DNA of 64,000 nt from the NCBI RefSeq assembly GCF_001969365.1, contig NZ_CP019312.1:2852001-2916000 (forward strand), written 5' to 3'. The notes beneath the pieces were generated by a model, which did no database searches, had not been told where the DNA came from, and saw only the letters and a list, made by a program, of their open reading frames with translations. The position numbers and the translations under genes were made by a program. This DNA comes from Tateyamaria omphalii (GTDB taxonomy: Bacteria; Pseudomonadota; Alphaproteobacteria; Rhodobacterales; Rhodobacteraceae). The stretch's first letter is position 1. Every line of letters begins with the position of its first letter. Of the stretch, positions 1-9,070 are shown piece by piece.

Positions 1-192
1 CAATTCGGGCGACACGGTGTAGCCCATGCGTTCGAACCGGGCACACACAGTGATCAGAGGCGACACGATATGCGCGTGCGCCTTTGGCAGGGCCGACAGG
101 TCGGCATCCTCGGCGGGGTGCAGCACGGCCACGGTGCTGTCGCCCCATGCGTCCATCGCATCGAGCGCCAAAGGCAAGCGATCACCGATCAC
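1..192 (-). CDS. RsmC-like class I methyltransferase, N-terminal part (cut by the window edge)
   Basis: The first 64 codons of a minus-strand gene that leaves the window at position 1. The GTG start at 192-190 follows the TAA of clpS with no gap, so the two are probably translated together. The visible residues begin VIGDRLPLAL and go on to a VAVLHP..DLSALP stretch. I associate this with the non-catalytic N-terminal half of RsmC-like rRNA (guanine) methyltransferases that follow clpS in Rhodobacterales. The SAM-binding part lies outside the window, so the enzymatic call rests on resemblance and synteny only. A different start is unlikely because no other start codon precedes the conserved part. 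Confidence 0.55.
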   Translation of the reverse strand, partial: MIGDRLPLALDAMDAWGDSTVAVLHPAEDADLSALPKAHAHIVSPLITVCARFERMGYTVSPEL

Positions 193-546
193 TTACTCTT
201 CTTTCTCCATGGTGCATTGCAGCGGGTGCTGGTGGCGGCGGGCGAAGTCCATCACCTGCGCCACCTTGGTTTCCGCAATCTCGTGGCTGAAGACACCGAC
301 AACGGCGAGGCCCTTCTTGTGGACGGTCAGCATGATCTCGAACGCCTGGGCGTGGTTGAGACCGAAGAACCGCTCGAGCACGTGCACGACAAATTCCATC
401 GGCGTGTAGTCGTCGTTCAGCAGCAGCACCTTGTAGAGCGGCGGGCGCTTGGTCTTGGGTTTGACATCGGTGACGACGGCGGTGTCGCCGTCATCGTCCG
501 CAGGGCCTGCGGATGTCTGAGCCAAAATGTGCATGTCTTGGAGCAT
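193..546 (-). CDS. clpS: ATP-dependent Clp protease adaptor ClpS
   Basis: ClpS binds the N-domain of the ClpA unfoldase in the cytoplasm and hands it N-degron substrates. The 117-residue product has a disordered acidic N-terminus of about 35 residues. The ClpS core follows: [20 protein letters not shown], where [10 protein letters not shown] forms much of the N-degron pocket, then a helical part with [11 protein letters not shown] and a terminal [11 protein letters not shown]. Length and motif order match the family. The ATG at 546 has AGGA about seven bases upstream. A second ATG twelve bases inside lacks one. The downstream methyltransferase-like gene starts on the base after the stop codon. 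Confidence 0.96.
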   Translation of the reverse strand: MLQDMHILAQTSAGPADDDGDTAVVTDVKPKTKRPPLYKVLLLNDDYTPMEFVVHVLERFFGLNHAQAFEIMLTVHKKGLAVVGVFSHEIAETKVAQVMDFARRHQHPLQCTMEKEE

Positions 547-630
547 GCGCGTCCTCGTTGGATACCGGGAATCTTTTGGTGAACTTGGATCACCCTATAT
601 AACGCCACCACGCATTTAGGAAAGAGGGCG

Positions 631-1359
631 GTGCGGGATTGTCGCGGCGTGGTGAACGAGATGGGGTTTGATCCGGCCTGTATCGGCTTTGATGCCGACG
701 ACACGCTGTGGCACAATGAGCGGGTGTTCCAGCTGACGCAGGCGCGGTTTGCAGAGCTTCTGGCGCCCCATGTGGATATGCCCGATCTGGATGCGCGGCT
801 GTTGGCGGCGGAGCGGCGCAACATCGGACACTATGGCTTTGGCGTCAAAGGGTTCGTCCTGTCGATGATCGAGACCGCGCTGGAGGTGACCGAGAACCAA
901 GTGCCCGGGGCAATCATCAGCGATCTGATCGCGGCAGGGCAGGAGATGCTCGCCCATCCCATTGACCTGTTGCCCCATGCCGAAGAGGCCGTTGCCGTCG
1001 CCAGGGAGCACGGGCCTGTCTTGCTGATCACGAAGGGCGATCTGCTGGATCAGGAACGCAAGCTGGCCCAGTCAGGCTTGGGCGATCTGTTTGACGGGGT
1101 CGAAATCGTGTCTGACAAGACGCCGTCGGTCTATGCCCGCATCTTTGCCGCCCATGGCGGGGCGGGCCGGGGCATGATGATCGGCAATTCCATGAAATCG
1201 GATGTGCGCCCCATGATCGACGCAGGCGGTTTTGGCGTGTTCGTGCCGCATGATCTGGTGTGGGACCTTGAGGCGGCGGACGCCCCCCACGCACACCCGC
1301 GCTACGCGGCCCTGCCCGATCTGGGCGCCTTGCCCGACTTTCTGCACGGGCAGCGATAG
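631..1359 (+). CDS. HAD-superfamily hydrolase
   Basis: A cytoplasmic phosphatase-like protein of the haloacid dehalogenase superfamily with all four motifs. Motif I is FDADDTLWHNE near the N-terminus, with the nucleophilic and acid/base aspartates. Motif II is LLITKGD. The motif III lysine lies in SDKTPSVYARI. Motif IV is the acidic loop MIGNSMKSDVRPMIDAG. An alpha-helical cap sits between motifs I and II, as in C1-cap members. The GTG at 631 has AGGAAAGAGG just upstream and is taken as the start. An ATG at 661 is nearer the first motif and is a real alternative. The substrate cannot be read from the sequence. The gene is divergent from clpS. Confidence 0.85.
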   Translation: MRDCRGVVNEMGFDPACIGFDADDTLWHNERVFQLTQARFAELLAPHVDMPDLDARLLAAERRNIGHYGFGVKGFVLSMIETALEVTENQVPGAIISDLIAAGQEMLAHPIDLLPHAEEAVAVAREHGPVLLITKGDLLDQERKLAQSGLGDLFDGVEIVSDKTPSVYARIFAAHGGAGRGMMIGNSMKSDVRPMIDAGGFGVFVPHDLVWDLEAADAPHAHPRYAALPDLGALPDFLHGQR

Positions 1360-1565
1360 GCCGCCGCCACAATCCTGCCACAATGGCCCTATTGGGGCCA
1401 TGCGCAACCGCACCCCCAAGATGTTGCGTGCGGCGTCGGCGGAAAAACGGAAACATGTGCGACATCAACACTTTATCGCTCATCCGACCTGTGTTACGTT
1501 TAACCCAATTACAAAAAGGTCAGCCGAATAATCGGCGGCCAGAGGCAGACATAGGCAGGTTTACC

Positions 1566-3011
1566 GTGAAGGTTCGGCGCGCACAGCCGGCCCGGCTAGG
1601 GCTCATTCTATTTGCGATTTTGTGGATGGTGGTCATCGTGCCCGCCTCTGTCATGGCGGCGCCCTATGCCGCCTTTGTCATGGATGCCCGAACGGGCGAG
1701 GTCTTGCATTCGCGCAACGCCGACACGCGGCTTCACCCCGCATCCCTGACCAAGATGATGACGCTTTACGTGGTGTTTCAGGCCGTGGAACGCGGCGAGA
1801 TCACCATGGACACCAAGATCAAGGTGTCGAAGAAGGCGGCCGCCGAGGTGCCCTCGAAACTTGGCCTCAAGGCCGGGTCGAGCATCAAGCTGCGCTACCT
1901 TGTGCGCGCATCTGCGGTCAAGTCCGCAAACGATGCCGCCACGGCCATTGCCGAAGGGATTTCGGGATCAGAGGCCGCCTTTGCCCGCCGGATGAACCGC
2001 ACGGCCAAGTCGCTGGGCATGACGCGCACGACCTTCAAGAACGCGCATGGCCTGACCGAGAGCGGGCATATGTCCACCGCCCGCGACATGTCGATCCTGG
2101 GGCGGCACCTGCTGTATGATTATCCGCAATATTACAACCTGTTCTCGCGCACCTCGACCGATGCTGGCATCACGAGCGTGCGCAACACCAACCGGCGACT
2201 GCTGGCTGCGTATCAGGGCGCCGACGGGATCAAGACGGGCTACACCCGTGCGGCGGGCTTTAACCTTGTGTCTTCGGCGCAGCGTGGAAACGAGCGCATC
2301 ATTGCAACCGTCTTTGGGGGCAAATCGACGGCCTCACGCAATGCCAAAGTGGCCGAGCTGCTGGATCTTGGCTTCCGTCGCGCGCCCAGCCGCGCACCCC
2401 TGCGCAAGCCGACCAAGCCCAACTATGTGCCCGGCGACGATGCAGTGATCATTGCGGGCAATGATGACACGCCACGCGGTGCGGGCAAGATCATTCGCCT
2501 GAGCGGGGCCGTGAAGACCAGCTATCGTCCGAAGATGCGGCCCGGAGCCGCGGCACCGGTGCTTGTGGCCGAGGCGCCCGTGGCGTCCACCGTTCTGCCC
2601 GATGACATTCAGATGGCTTTGGCCGAAGCGCAAACCAATGAAACGACCGCGGCCGTGGCCGCTGCGTCGGTGGCGGCCGCACTTGCCCCCACTGTGCGGC
2701 CCGAAGCACGCCCGACGCAGGTTGCCCTGAAACAGGAACCCGAAGTTGTCACACGTGTTTCGACGTCCGGCGGGCGCCATTGGGGTGTGAACATCGGCCG
2801 CTATCCCAGCCGGTACGCGGCCGAAAAGATACTGTTGCAAACCGCACTGGCCGAGATGTCGTCGTTGGATGGTTCCCTGCGCAAGGTTGTGCGGCGCCCC
2901 ACCGGGTTTGACGCCAATTTCATGGGGATGACCCGCGACAGTGCGGATCTGGCGTGTCGGCGCCTGCAATCGCGCAACGTGACGTGTTTCATGGTGGGCC
3001 CGCAGTCCTAG
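1566..3011 (+). CDS. D-alanyl-D-alanine carboxypeptidase (DacF/PBP5-type) with C-terminal SPOR-like domain
   Basis: A peptidase S11 family enzyme that would trim the terminal D-Ala from peptidoglycan stem peptides in the periplasm. From the GTG at 1566, residues 1-32 form a basic, hydrophobic signal peptide ending at a VMAA-type site. The catalytic SLTK motif is at residues 60-63, SAN at 120-122 and KTG at 223-225. A low-complexity Ala/Pro/Thr linker leads to a C-terminal region of about 80 residues starting WGVNIGRYPSRYAAEK that resembles a SPOR (septal glycan-binding) domain. The open frame extends 61 codons upstream, but only the GTG at 1566, preceded by GGCAGG, puts a signal peptide at the N-terminus. 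The stop shares four bases with the convergent mtfA stop. Confidence 0.92.
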   Translation: MKVRRAQPARLGLILFAILWMVVIVPASVMAAPYAAFVMDARTGEVLHSRNADTRLHPASLTKMMTLYVVFQAVERGEITMDTKIKVSKKAAAEVPSKLGLKAGSSIKLRYLVRASAVKSANDAATAIAEGISGSEAAFARRMNRTAKSLGMTRTTFKNAHGLTESGHMSTARDMSILGRHLLYDYPQYYNLFSRTSTDAGITSVRNTNRRLLAAYQGADGIKTGYTRAAGFNLVSSAQRGNERIIATVFGGKSTASRNAKVAELLDLGFRRAPSRAPLRKPTKPNYVPGDDAVIIAGNDDTPRGAGKIIRLSGAVKTSYRPKMRPGAAAPVLVAEAPVASTVLPDDIQMALAEAQTNETTAAVAAASVAAALAPTVRPEARPTQVALKQEPEVVTRVSTSGGRHWGVNIGRYPSRYAAEKILLQTALAEMSSLDGSLRKVVRRPTGFDANFMGMTRDSADLACRRLQSRNVTCFMVGPQS

Positions 3012-3817
3012 GACCAGGTGATCGGATCGACGCCCAGTAGCATCGCCAGCTGGTCGTAAACGTCTGGTTCGGTCGCGCGCAGGGCATCCGGGCGTTCGAA
3101 GAACAACTCGACCACGACGGCAAAGAACTCTTCGTGGTTGGTCGCGCCGTAGGGGTCGATCACTGTGCGTCGCCTGGCATCGACATTTGTGACGTGGCGG
3201 TCGTAGGCGTCGACGATCACCTCGGCCCACGCGGCAAAGCTCTGCCCTGGCGCCATGGGTGGGGCACCGTCTGTCTGCCCCGACAGGTCGTCCAGTTGAT
3301 GTGCGAATTCGTGCAGCACGACGTTCAAGCCGTCGTCGTCATTCAAGCCACCCTGCTGCACATCGCGCCAGGACAGGACCACCGGGCCGCGCGACCAGCT
3401 TTCGCCCAGCCGCACGACCTCTTCCTCGGTCACGACGTAGCCCTCCTGCCGGGTCTGTTTGGATTTGAACGCGCCGGGATAGATCAGGACGGTGGTCAGA
3501 TGCTTGTACCAGGCATCAGTGCCGACGACGAGCAGGGCCGCCTGCCCCGCGATGCTGAGCGCAATCTCGTCGCTGACCTCGAGCCCGTTGCAGCCGACCA
3601 GGTCCACCTGGTTGAGGAACAGTGCGACCTTGCCCTCGAACGGGGCTTTCAACGCGGGTGGTAGTTTGCGAACCAAGGGGACCTCGCGCAGCATGATCTG
3701 CCATTCCGCATCCGTCAGGCGGGAGGCGAGCACCTCTTGTTGCCATTGCCGCTTGCGCCACGCGCGCCATATGAGCGCCGCGCTGATCAGAAGGATCAGG
3801 CCAAAGAAAAGGGTCAT
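3008..3817 (-). CDS. mtfA: M90-family zinc metallopeptidase (MtfA-like)
   Basis: A 269-residue protein of the M90 peptidase family. In E. coli the homologue MtfA interacts with the Mlc repressor and affects glucose PTS control. An N-terminal hydrophobic stretch (MTLFFGLILLISAALIWRAW) is a likely membrane anchor. The zinc site is HEFAH at residues 169-173, within LNVVLHEFAHQLDDLSG, and a downstream NHEEFFAVVVELFFE helix can give the third ligand. The start ATG at 3817 overlaps the stop of the upstream LysR gene by four bases, so the two are translationally coupled. An upstream in-frame extension lies inside the LysR gene and is rejected. Confidence 0.9.
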   Translation of the reverse strand: MTLFFGLILLISAALIWRAWRKRQWQQEVLASRLTDAEWQIMLREVPLVRKLPPALKAPFEGKVALFLNQVDLVGCNGLEVSDEIALSIAGQAALLVVGTDAWYKHLTTVLIYPGAFKSKQTRQEGYVVTEEEVVRLGESWSRGPVVLSWRDVQQGGLNDDDGLNVVLHEFAHQLDDLSGQTDGAPPMAPGQSFAAWAEVIVDAYDRHVTNVDARRRTVIDPYGATNHEEFFAVVVELFFERPDALRATEPDVYDQLAMLLGVDPITWS

Positions 3818-4689
3818 GCGCGCGCGGCCTTTCTGATCCAGCGGATAAAATCGCGCAGCGCCGGGCGCTGGATGCCGGGGCGGGTGACAAGGTAATACCC
3901 TGCGCCTTCGGTCATGTCCTCGTGCAGGACAACCAGTCGACCGGCAACGATGTCGGCATTGACGAAATTGCGAACCGTCACGGCCACCCCCTGCCCGTCC
4001 CGCGCGCCGTCGAGCATGAGGTTGCCCGGCACTTGGGTCACGGGCCCCCTGGCCATGTTGGCGGCCCCCCTTTGCGTCAGCCAGCGCGAGCTTTCGGTTG
4101 TCCCGATCTCTTCCAGCCATGGCAGCGCGCCCAGGTTGGCCGGGTCCGACACGTCACGCCCTGCCACAAGGTGCGGCGCGGCGACGACCACCATGGACGT
4201 CGGAACCAGCAATTCGCTGTCGAGCCCGTCCCAGCCCCCGACGCCGTAGCGGATCGACAGGTCAACGCCGCCCGGTGTCAGCGCGACGATGTCTGACGTC
4301 GGGTTGAGCATCAGGTTGATTGCGGGGTGCTTGGTCCGAAACTCCGACAGGCGCGGCATCAGCCAGGCGGCGGCAAAGCTGGGTGTGGGTGAGATGTGCA
4401 ATGGGCGCGCCGCCTCTGCCCCGGTCACCAGAGCCACCGCGCGCGCGATGCTGCCGAACCCGTCGGCGCAGCCCTGGGCCAGAATCTCGCCATCTTCGGT
4501 GAGTTTCATGGCGCGGCCCGACCGGTCAAACAGGCTGACGCCCAAATGCGCCTCGAGCGCGCGCAGTTGCTGGCTGACGGCGGCATGGCTGACCGACAGC
4601 GCGTGCCCTGCGGCCACCACGCTGCCCGTATCGACGAAGGCGGCAAAGGCCCGGAGGGCGGCCAAAGGCGGAAGATCACGCCAATCCAT
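3814..4689 (-). CDS. LysR-family transcriptional regulator (GcvA-like)
   Basis: A 291-residue LysR-type regulator. The winged helix-turn-helix is at about residues 8-66 (LAALRAFAAFVDTGSVVAAG, then SHAAVSQQLRALEAHLGVSLF). An effector-binding domain of two periplasmic-binding-protein-like lobes follows. The start MDWRDLPPLAALRAF and the wording of the effector domain (SIRYGVGGW, TSMVVVAAP) are of the GcvA/AmpR-like subgroup. The gene overlaps mtfA by four bases and is divergent from two small genes at 4790-5151, which are the most likely targets. No effector can be named. Confidence 0.9.
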   Translation of the reverse strand: MDWRDLPPLAALRAFAAFVDTGSVVAAGHALSVSHAAVSQQLRALEAHLGVSLFDRSGRAMKLTEDGEILAQGCADGFGSIARAVALVTGAEAARPLHISPTPSFAAAWLMPRLSEFRTKHPAINLMLNPTSDIVALTPGGVDLSIRYGVGGWDGLDSELLVPTSMVVVAAPHLVAGRDVSDPANLGALPWLEEIGTTESSRWLTQRGAANMARGPVTQVPGNLMLDGARDGQGVAVTVRNFVNADIVAGRLVVLHEDMTEGAGYYLVTRPGIQRPALRDFIRWIRKAARA

Positions 4690-4731
4690 ATGTCAGTTCA
4701 TCTTACACATTAGAAATCCAATTGAGTCGCA

Positions 4732-4759
4732 TTGGGCGTCCCAACACGCAACATATAAG
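4732..4759 (+). promoter_or_regulatory. Candidate promoter with inverted repeat for the small gene pair
   Basis: In the LysR/small-gene intergenic region, TTGGGC at 4732-4737 and TATAAG at 4754-4759 are separated by 16 bases and could be -35 and -10 elements. The -35 lies inside a perfect inverted repeat, TTGGG-CGT-CCCAA (4732-4744), that could bind the divergent regulator. The assignment is by eye only. Confidence 0.35.
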
Positions 4760-4789
4760 CATATTCCTTCTCTCCCCAAGAGGTGACAC

Positions 4790-4918
4790 ATGCTTGATAT
4801 TTATGCCCAGACTTTCATGACAGCAGCCCGCCAGCGGCGCTGCGTGCGCGTCACCCTGCCCCGGACACGCTGGTGGCAGGGCAAGCGCACCAAGTGCATC
4901 GAATTGGACCGGTTATGA
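4790..4918 (+). CDS. Candidate 42-residue basic small protein
   Basis: A short frame not usually called by gene finders: ATG at 4790, TGA at 4916-4918. It has a good ribosome site (AAGAGG seven bases upstream), and its last codons overlap the next gene's start as ATGA. The product starts MLDIYAQTFMTAARQRR, is rich in Arg/Lys with two Trp and two Cys, and has no membrane segment. I do not recognise a family. It may be a real small protein or a leader whose translation feeds the downstream gene. The ribosome site and overlap support translation; function is unknown. Confidence 0.5.
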   Translation: MLDIYAQTFMTAARQRRCVRVTLPRTRWWQGKRTKCIELDRL

Positions 4919-5151
4919 ACGCAATCGTCAAACGCTCCACCGACACGAGCACGATCAAGTGGGGCGCGTCGGTCATCCAGATCTTCGGCTATGGGGCCAC
5001 GGCCTTCGGGTTGGCGCCACTGAACATGTACCTGTTCCTGATCGGACTTATCGGTTGGCTGATCGTCGGCTGGCGCTGGAATGACATGGCGATGACGATC
5101 ATCCACCTTGTGGCGCTTGCAGCCATGGTGATCGGTCTTGCCCTGGCCTGA
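4915..5151 (+). CDS. Small two-helix membrane protein (DUF6552-like)
   Basis: A 78-residue protein with a charged N-terminus (MNAIVKRSTDTSTIKWG) and hydrophobic segments around IFGYGATAFGLAPLNMYLFLIGLIGWLIVGW and MTIIHLVALAAMVIGLALA, separated by RWNDMA (quoted in pieces; two to three membrane passes). It resembles a small conserved Rhodobacterales protein I associate with DUF6552; that name is from memory. The chosen ATG at 4915 overlaps the preceding stop by four bases. An in-frame upstream start would lie inside the small gene and lacks a ribosome site. Confidence 0.65.
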   Translation: MNAIVKRSTDTSTIKWGASVIQIFGYGATAFGLAPLNMYLFLIGLIGWLIVGWRWNDMAMTIIHLVALAAMVIGLALA

Positions 5152-5207
5152 CGGGACGGTGGGCGGGGTGTCGTTGGCCCGAAGGGCTGAACGCACGTCG
5201 CCCGTCG

Positions 5208-6785
5208 TCAATGCGTGGCTTGCAAGAGCAGGCGCGTGTAGTCCGTCTGGGGCCGTTCGAACAGGTCATCTGCGTCGCCCTGTTCGACCACGTCGCCCTG
5301 TTTCATGACCATGACCTTGTGGCTCATGGCGCGCACGACCTTGAGGTCGTGGGAGATGAACAGGAACGCCAGACCGTATTTCTGTTGGAGCCCGCGCAGC
5401 AACTCGACGATCTGCACCTGTACCGTCATGTCGAGGGCGGAGGTCGGCTCGTCCAGCACCACCAGCTTGGGGCGCAGCACCATGGCCCGCGCAATGGCAA
5501 TGCGCTGGCGCTGACCGCCAGAGAACTCGTGCGGGTAACGGTCCATCGTCATCGGGTCGAGGCCCACTTCGGCCATCACTTCGGCCACCACCTCACGCGG
5601 GTGCCGCCCATCACGGATGCCGTGCACACCCAGCCCTTCGGCGATGATCTGCATGGCGGTCATCCGCGGTGACAAAGAGCCGAAGGGGTCCTGAAACACG
5701 ATCTGCATGTCCTTGCGCAGGCGCCGCAACTCCCGCACCGACCAGGCCCGGATGTCCTGCCCCATATAGACGATCCGCCCCTCGGATGAGATGAGACGCA
5801 TGATGGCCAGCGCCAGCGTCGTCTTGCCAGAGCCGCTTTCGCCCACGATGCCGACGGTTTCACCCGCGTGGACCTTGATCGTGGCGTCATTGACCGCTTT
5901 CACGTGACCTACTGTCTTGCGCAGCAGGCCCGCCGTAATGGGGAACCACACTTTCAGGTGCTCCGTCTCGGCCACCAATTCGGCATCCTGCGGCACGGGC
6001 GCCGGTTGCCCCGTCGGCTCTGCGCTTAGCAGTTTCTGCGTGTAGGGATGCTGGGGGCTGTCGAAAATCTCTTTCGTCGGGCCGGTTTCAACGATCTTGC
6101 CATGCTGCATCACACACACACGGTCCGCGATGCGCCGCACGATGCCCAGATCGTGGGTGATGAACAGTAGCCCCATGCGTTCGGACTGCTTCAACTCGGC
6201 AAGTAGTTCGAGAATCTGCGCCTGGATCGTCACATCCAGCGCGGTTGTCGGCTCATCCGCGATCAGGACATCAGGCTTGTTGGCGAGCGCCATGGCGATC
6301 ATCACCCGCTGGCGCTGTCCGCCCGACAGTTCGTGCGGGTAGGCGTTCAGACGGGTTTCCGCATCGCGGATGCCGACCCGGTCCAGCAATTCGAGGATGC
6401 GCGCACGCGCGTCATCCCCGGCGATACCCTGGTGCAGTGCGAGGCTTTCGCCCAATTGCTTGGCGATGGTGTGCAGCGGGTTGAGCGATGTCATCGGCTC
6501 CTGGAAGATGAACGAGATGTCGTTGCCGCGCACCTTGCGCAGCAGCGCCTCACCGGCGTCGATCATCTCCTGTCCGTCATAGGTGACGGAGCCGGTGACC
6601 TCGGCGCTGTCGCCCAGCAGTGACACGGTGGACAAGGCCGACACGGACTTGCCCGAGCCGCTTTCGCCGACGAGCGCAACCGTCTCGCCCCGGTCGACAT
6701 GGAACGACACGCCCTTGACCGCTTCGGTCAATTGTCCGTCCTGCCGGAAACCGACATGCAGGTCTTTCACTTGCAAAAGTGCCAT
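5208..6785 (-). CDS. yejF: YejF-type ABC transporter ATP-binding protein with two nucleotide-binding domains
   Basis: A cytoplasmic energising subunit of a dipeptide/oligopeptide-class importer, with both ATPase domains fused in one 525-residue chain. Domain 1 has Walker A GESGSGKS at about 40-47, signature LSGGQRQR at 153-160 and Walker B VLIADEP. Domain 2 has GESGSGKT at about 315-322, signature FSGGQRQR and Walker B LVVLDEP. A short oligopeptide-transporter C-terminal stretch (HPYTQKLL) follows the first domain. The ATG at 6785 overlaps the yejE stop by one base (ATGA arrangement). Longer frames start inside yejE. It is the last gene of the yejABEF operon. Confidence 0.95.
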   Translation of the reverse strand: MALLQVKDLHVGFRQDGQLTEAVKGVSFHVDRGETVALVGESGSGKSVSALSTVSLLGDSAEVTGSVTYDGQEMIDAGEALLRKVRGNDISFIFQEPMTSLNPLHTIAKQLGESLALHQGIAGDDARARILELLDRVGIRDAETRLNAYPHELSGGQRQRVMIAMALANKPDVLIADEPTTALDVTIQAQILELLAELKQSERMGLLFITHDLGIVRRIADRVCVMQHGKIVETGPTKEIFDSPQHPYTQKLLSAEPTGQPAPVPQDAELVAETEHLKVWFPITAGLLRKTVGHVKAVNDATIKVHAGETVGIVGESGSGKTTLALAIMRLISSEGRIVYMGQDIRAWSVRELRRLRKDMQIVFQDPFGSLSPRMTAMQIIAEGLGVHGIRDGRHPREVVAEVMAEVGLDPMTMDRYPHEFSGGQRQRIAIARAMVLRPKLVVLDEPTSALDMTVQVQIVELLRGLQQKYGLAFLFISHDLKVVRAMSHKVMVMKQGDVVEQGDADDLFERPQTDYTRLLLQATH

Positions 6786-7975
6786 CAGGTGAAGGTCTTT
6801 CGTGGGTCGAACGCGTCGCGGATGCCTTCGAAGATGAAGATCAGCAGGCTGAGCATCACTGCGAACACTGTAAAGGCGGTAAAGGCGAGCCACGGGGCCT
6901 GCAGGTTCTGTTTCGCTTGCAGCGTCAACTCGCCCAGCGACGGGGCGGAGGATGGCAGGCCAAAGCCAAGGAAGTCGAGCACGGCGAGGGACGAAATGGT
7001 GCCGGTGATAATGAAGGGCAGCATCGTCAGCGTCGCCACCATGGCGTTGGGCAGCATGTGCCGGAACATGATCGTGAGGTTGCTGACCCCCAGCGCGCGC
7101 GCCGCACGAACATATTCGAGGTTGCGGGCGCGCAGGAATTCAGCCCGCACCACGCCGACGAGGCCCGTCCAGCCAAAGAGGATGAGCAGGAAGACGAGCA
7201 GCCAGAAACTTCGGCCCAGAATCGCGAACATGATGATGATGACGTAAAGGCTGGGTGTGGAGGACCATATCTCGATAATCCGTTGGAAGATCAGATCGGT
7301 ACGTCCGCCGAAATAGCCTTGGATCGCACCTGCGAAGATGCCGACGATGGCCGATGCCCCGGTGACCACCAGAGTGAATAGGACGGACAGGCGGAACCCG
7401 TGGATCACGCGCGCCAGGACGTCGCGCTTGGTGCCATCAGTACCAAGCAGGTTTTCACCATTGGGCGGCAGTGGGGCCGCGCCAGGGCGGTCCACGGCGG
7501 TGTCGAAGCTGTAGGGAATGAGCGGCCAGATGGTCCAGCCCTTGTTGATTGCCGCGCCATCAACCTCGCCATCCTGCGCGTCAATGATCACGCCTTCGGG
7601 GTCATCGAAACATGCCTCAAGCCCGCCCGACACGATCAGGCATTCCACCTCAGGGTCGCGATAGCTCGCCTCGGTCCGGAAATCGCCACCAAAGGCGGTT
7701 TCGGGGTAGAAATTCCAGATCGGTGTAAAGAATTCACCCTGATACCGCACAAGGATCGGCTTGTCGTAGGCAATAAGTTCAGCGACCAGAGACAGGCCAA
7801 ACAGGATCGAGAAGATCCAGAGAGACCAGTAGGCACGGCGGTTTTTCTTGAAGTTCCGCCACCGGCGCTGATTGAGCGGCGACAGGGAAAAGAACGGCCG
7901 CTTTGGTGCTGGAACCGCCGTGGGCGCAGGTTCCGGCTGTGCTGGCGGCTCGGTGATCGGCTCTCGCAGTGCCAT
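6785..7975 (-). CDS. yejE: YejE-type ABC transporter permease
   Basis: Inner-membrane permease of the Yej peptide importer, 396 residues. A Pro/Ala-rich cytoplasmic N-terminus precedes a first membrane segment at about residues 50-67 (YWSLWIFSILFGLSLVAELI). A long periplasmic stretch comes next, with several more segments in the C-terminal half. The EAA loop that docks on the ATPase is near EYVRAARALGVSNLTIMFRH. In E. coli the yejABEF transporter takes up microcin C, and a related YejBEF system imports muropeptides in Agrobacterium. Either substrate class is possible here. The gene overlaps yejB and yejF by four bases at each end. Confidence 0.94.
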   Translation of the reverse strand: MALREPITEPPAQPEPAPTAVPAPKRPFFSLSPLNQRRWRNFKKNRRAYWSLWIFSILFGLSLVAELIAYDKPILVRYQGEFFTPIWNFYPETAFGGDFRTEASYRDPEVECLIVSGGLEACFDDPEGVIIDAQDGEVDGAAINKGWTIWPLIPYSFDTAVDRPGAAPLPPNGENLLGTDGTKRDVLARVIHGFRLSVLFTLVVTGASAIVGIFAGAIQGYFGGRTDLIFQRIIEIWSSTPSLYVIIIMFAILGRSFWLLVFLLILFGWTGLVGVVRAEFLRARNLEYVRAARALGVSNLTIMFRHMLPNAMVATLTMLPFIITGTISSLAVLDFLGFGLPSSAPSLGELTLQAKQNLQAPWLAFTAFTVFAVMLSLLIFIFEGIRDAFDPRKTFT

Positions 7976-9066
7976 CAGCCTTCCCTCCGCTCAAAGTCGA
8001 TGCGCGGGTCGACCAGCACGTACATCAGGTCCGACAGGATGCCGACAAGCAGGCCAATCAGGCCGAAAATGTAGAGAGTGCCGAACACGATGGGATAATC
8101 GCGGGCGACCGCCGCCTCGAACCCCAACCGGCCCAAACCGTCGAGCGAAAAGATGGTTTCGATGATCAGCGACCCGCCAAAGAAAACCCCGATGAACACG
8201 GCAGGAAAACCGGCGATCACGATCAGCATGGCGTTGCGGAACACGTGACCGTAAAGCACGCGCCGCTCCGACAGCCCCTTGGCGCGGGCGGTCATCACGT
8301 AGAGTTTCTTGATCTCGTCCAGAAAGCTGTTTTTCGTCAGCAATGTCAGCGTTGCAAAGGCGCCAATCGTTCCGGCAAGCACGGGCAGGAAGATGTGCCA
8401 GAAGTAATCCAGCACCTTGCCGATGGCGCTCAGGTCGTCCCAATTGTCCGAGGTCAGGCCGCGCAGCGGGAAGATCTGGAAATAGCTGCCCCCAGCGAAG
8501 AGGACCAGCAGGAGGATCGCGAACAAAAAGCCGGGGATGGCGTAGCCGGCGATGATCAATCCAGAGGTCCAGGTGTCGAACGGGGTGCCGTCCTTGACCG
8601 CCTTTCGGATGCCCAGCGGGATAGATACCAGATAGGCGATGAGCGTGGACCAGAGGCCCAGCGTGATCGAGACGGGCAATTTTTCGATGATCAGGTCCAC
8701 AACGCTTATAGATCGGAAGTAGCTGTCGCCGAAATCAAAGCGCGCGTAGTTCCAGACCATGTTGAGAAAGCGTTGGACGGGCGGCTTGTCAAAGCCGAAT
8801 TCCGCTTTCAGTTCCTCGATGAATTCGGGCGGCAGGCCCCGTGCGCCGACATATTCGCTGTTGGATGCGGTATCGAGCTCATCGGCCCCTGCATCATTGT
8901 TGCCCCCGGCAAAGCCGCCAAAGACGTCCCCGCCCCCCTGCGCGCGGGCGATGGCCTGTTCCACCGGGCCGCCCGGCACGAATTGTGTCAGGGTGAAATT
9001 GACCAACAGGATGCCAAGCAAGGTCGGGATGACCAGGAGCAGCCTGCGCAGGATGTAGGGGCCCAT
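7975..9066 (-). CDS. yejB: YejB-type ABC transporter permease
   Basis: The second inner-membrane permease of the Yej importer, 363 residues. The N-terminus [20 protein letters not shown] is the typical first helix of DppB/OppB-type permeases. A periplasmic loop with a Gly/Asn-rich stretch ([17 protein letters not shown]) follows, then five further helices. The docking loop is near [20 protein letters not shown]. The start ATG at 9066 lies five bases after the yejA stop, and its ribosome site GAGGTAAGG overlaps that stop. The stop overlaps the yejE start. Confidence 0.94.
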   Translation of the reverse strand: MGPYILRRLLLVIPTLLGILLVNFTLTQFVPGGPVEQAIARAQGGGDVFGGFAGGNNDAGADELDTASNSEYVGARGLPPEFIEELKAEFGFDKPPVQRFLNMVWNYARFDFGDSYFRSISVVDLIIEKLPVSITLGLWSTLIAYLVSIPLGIRKAVKDGTPFDTWTSGLIIAGYAIPGFLFAILLLVLFAGGSYFQIFPLRGLTSDNWDDLSAIGKVLDYFWHIFLPVLAGTIGAFATLTLLTKNSFLDEIKKLYVMTARAKGLSERRVLYGHVFRNAMLIVIAGFPAVFIGVFFGGSLIIETIFSLDGLGRLGFEAAVARDYPIVFGTLYIFGLIGLLVGILSDLMYVLVDPRIDFERREG

Positions 9067-9070
9067 TGCC

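Noticed and set aside
1383..1565. Upstream extension of the carboxypeptidase gene
   Set aside because: It lacks similarity and would bury the signal peptide; the GTG at 1566 gives the expected N-terminus.
3008..3011. Four-base overlap of the dacF-like and mtfA stops
   Set aside because: Shared CTAG stops of convergent genes are common in compact genomes and need no special explanation.
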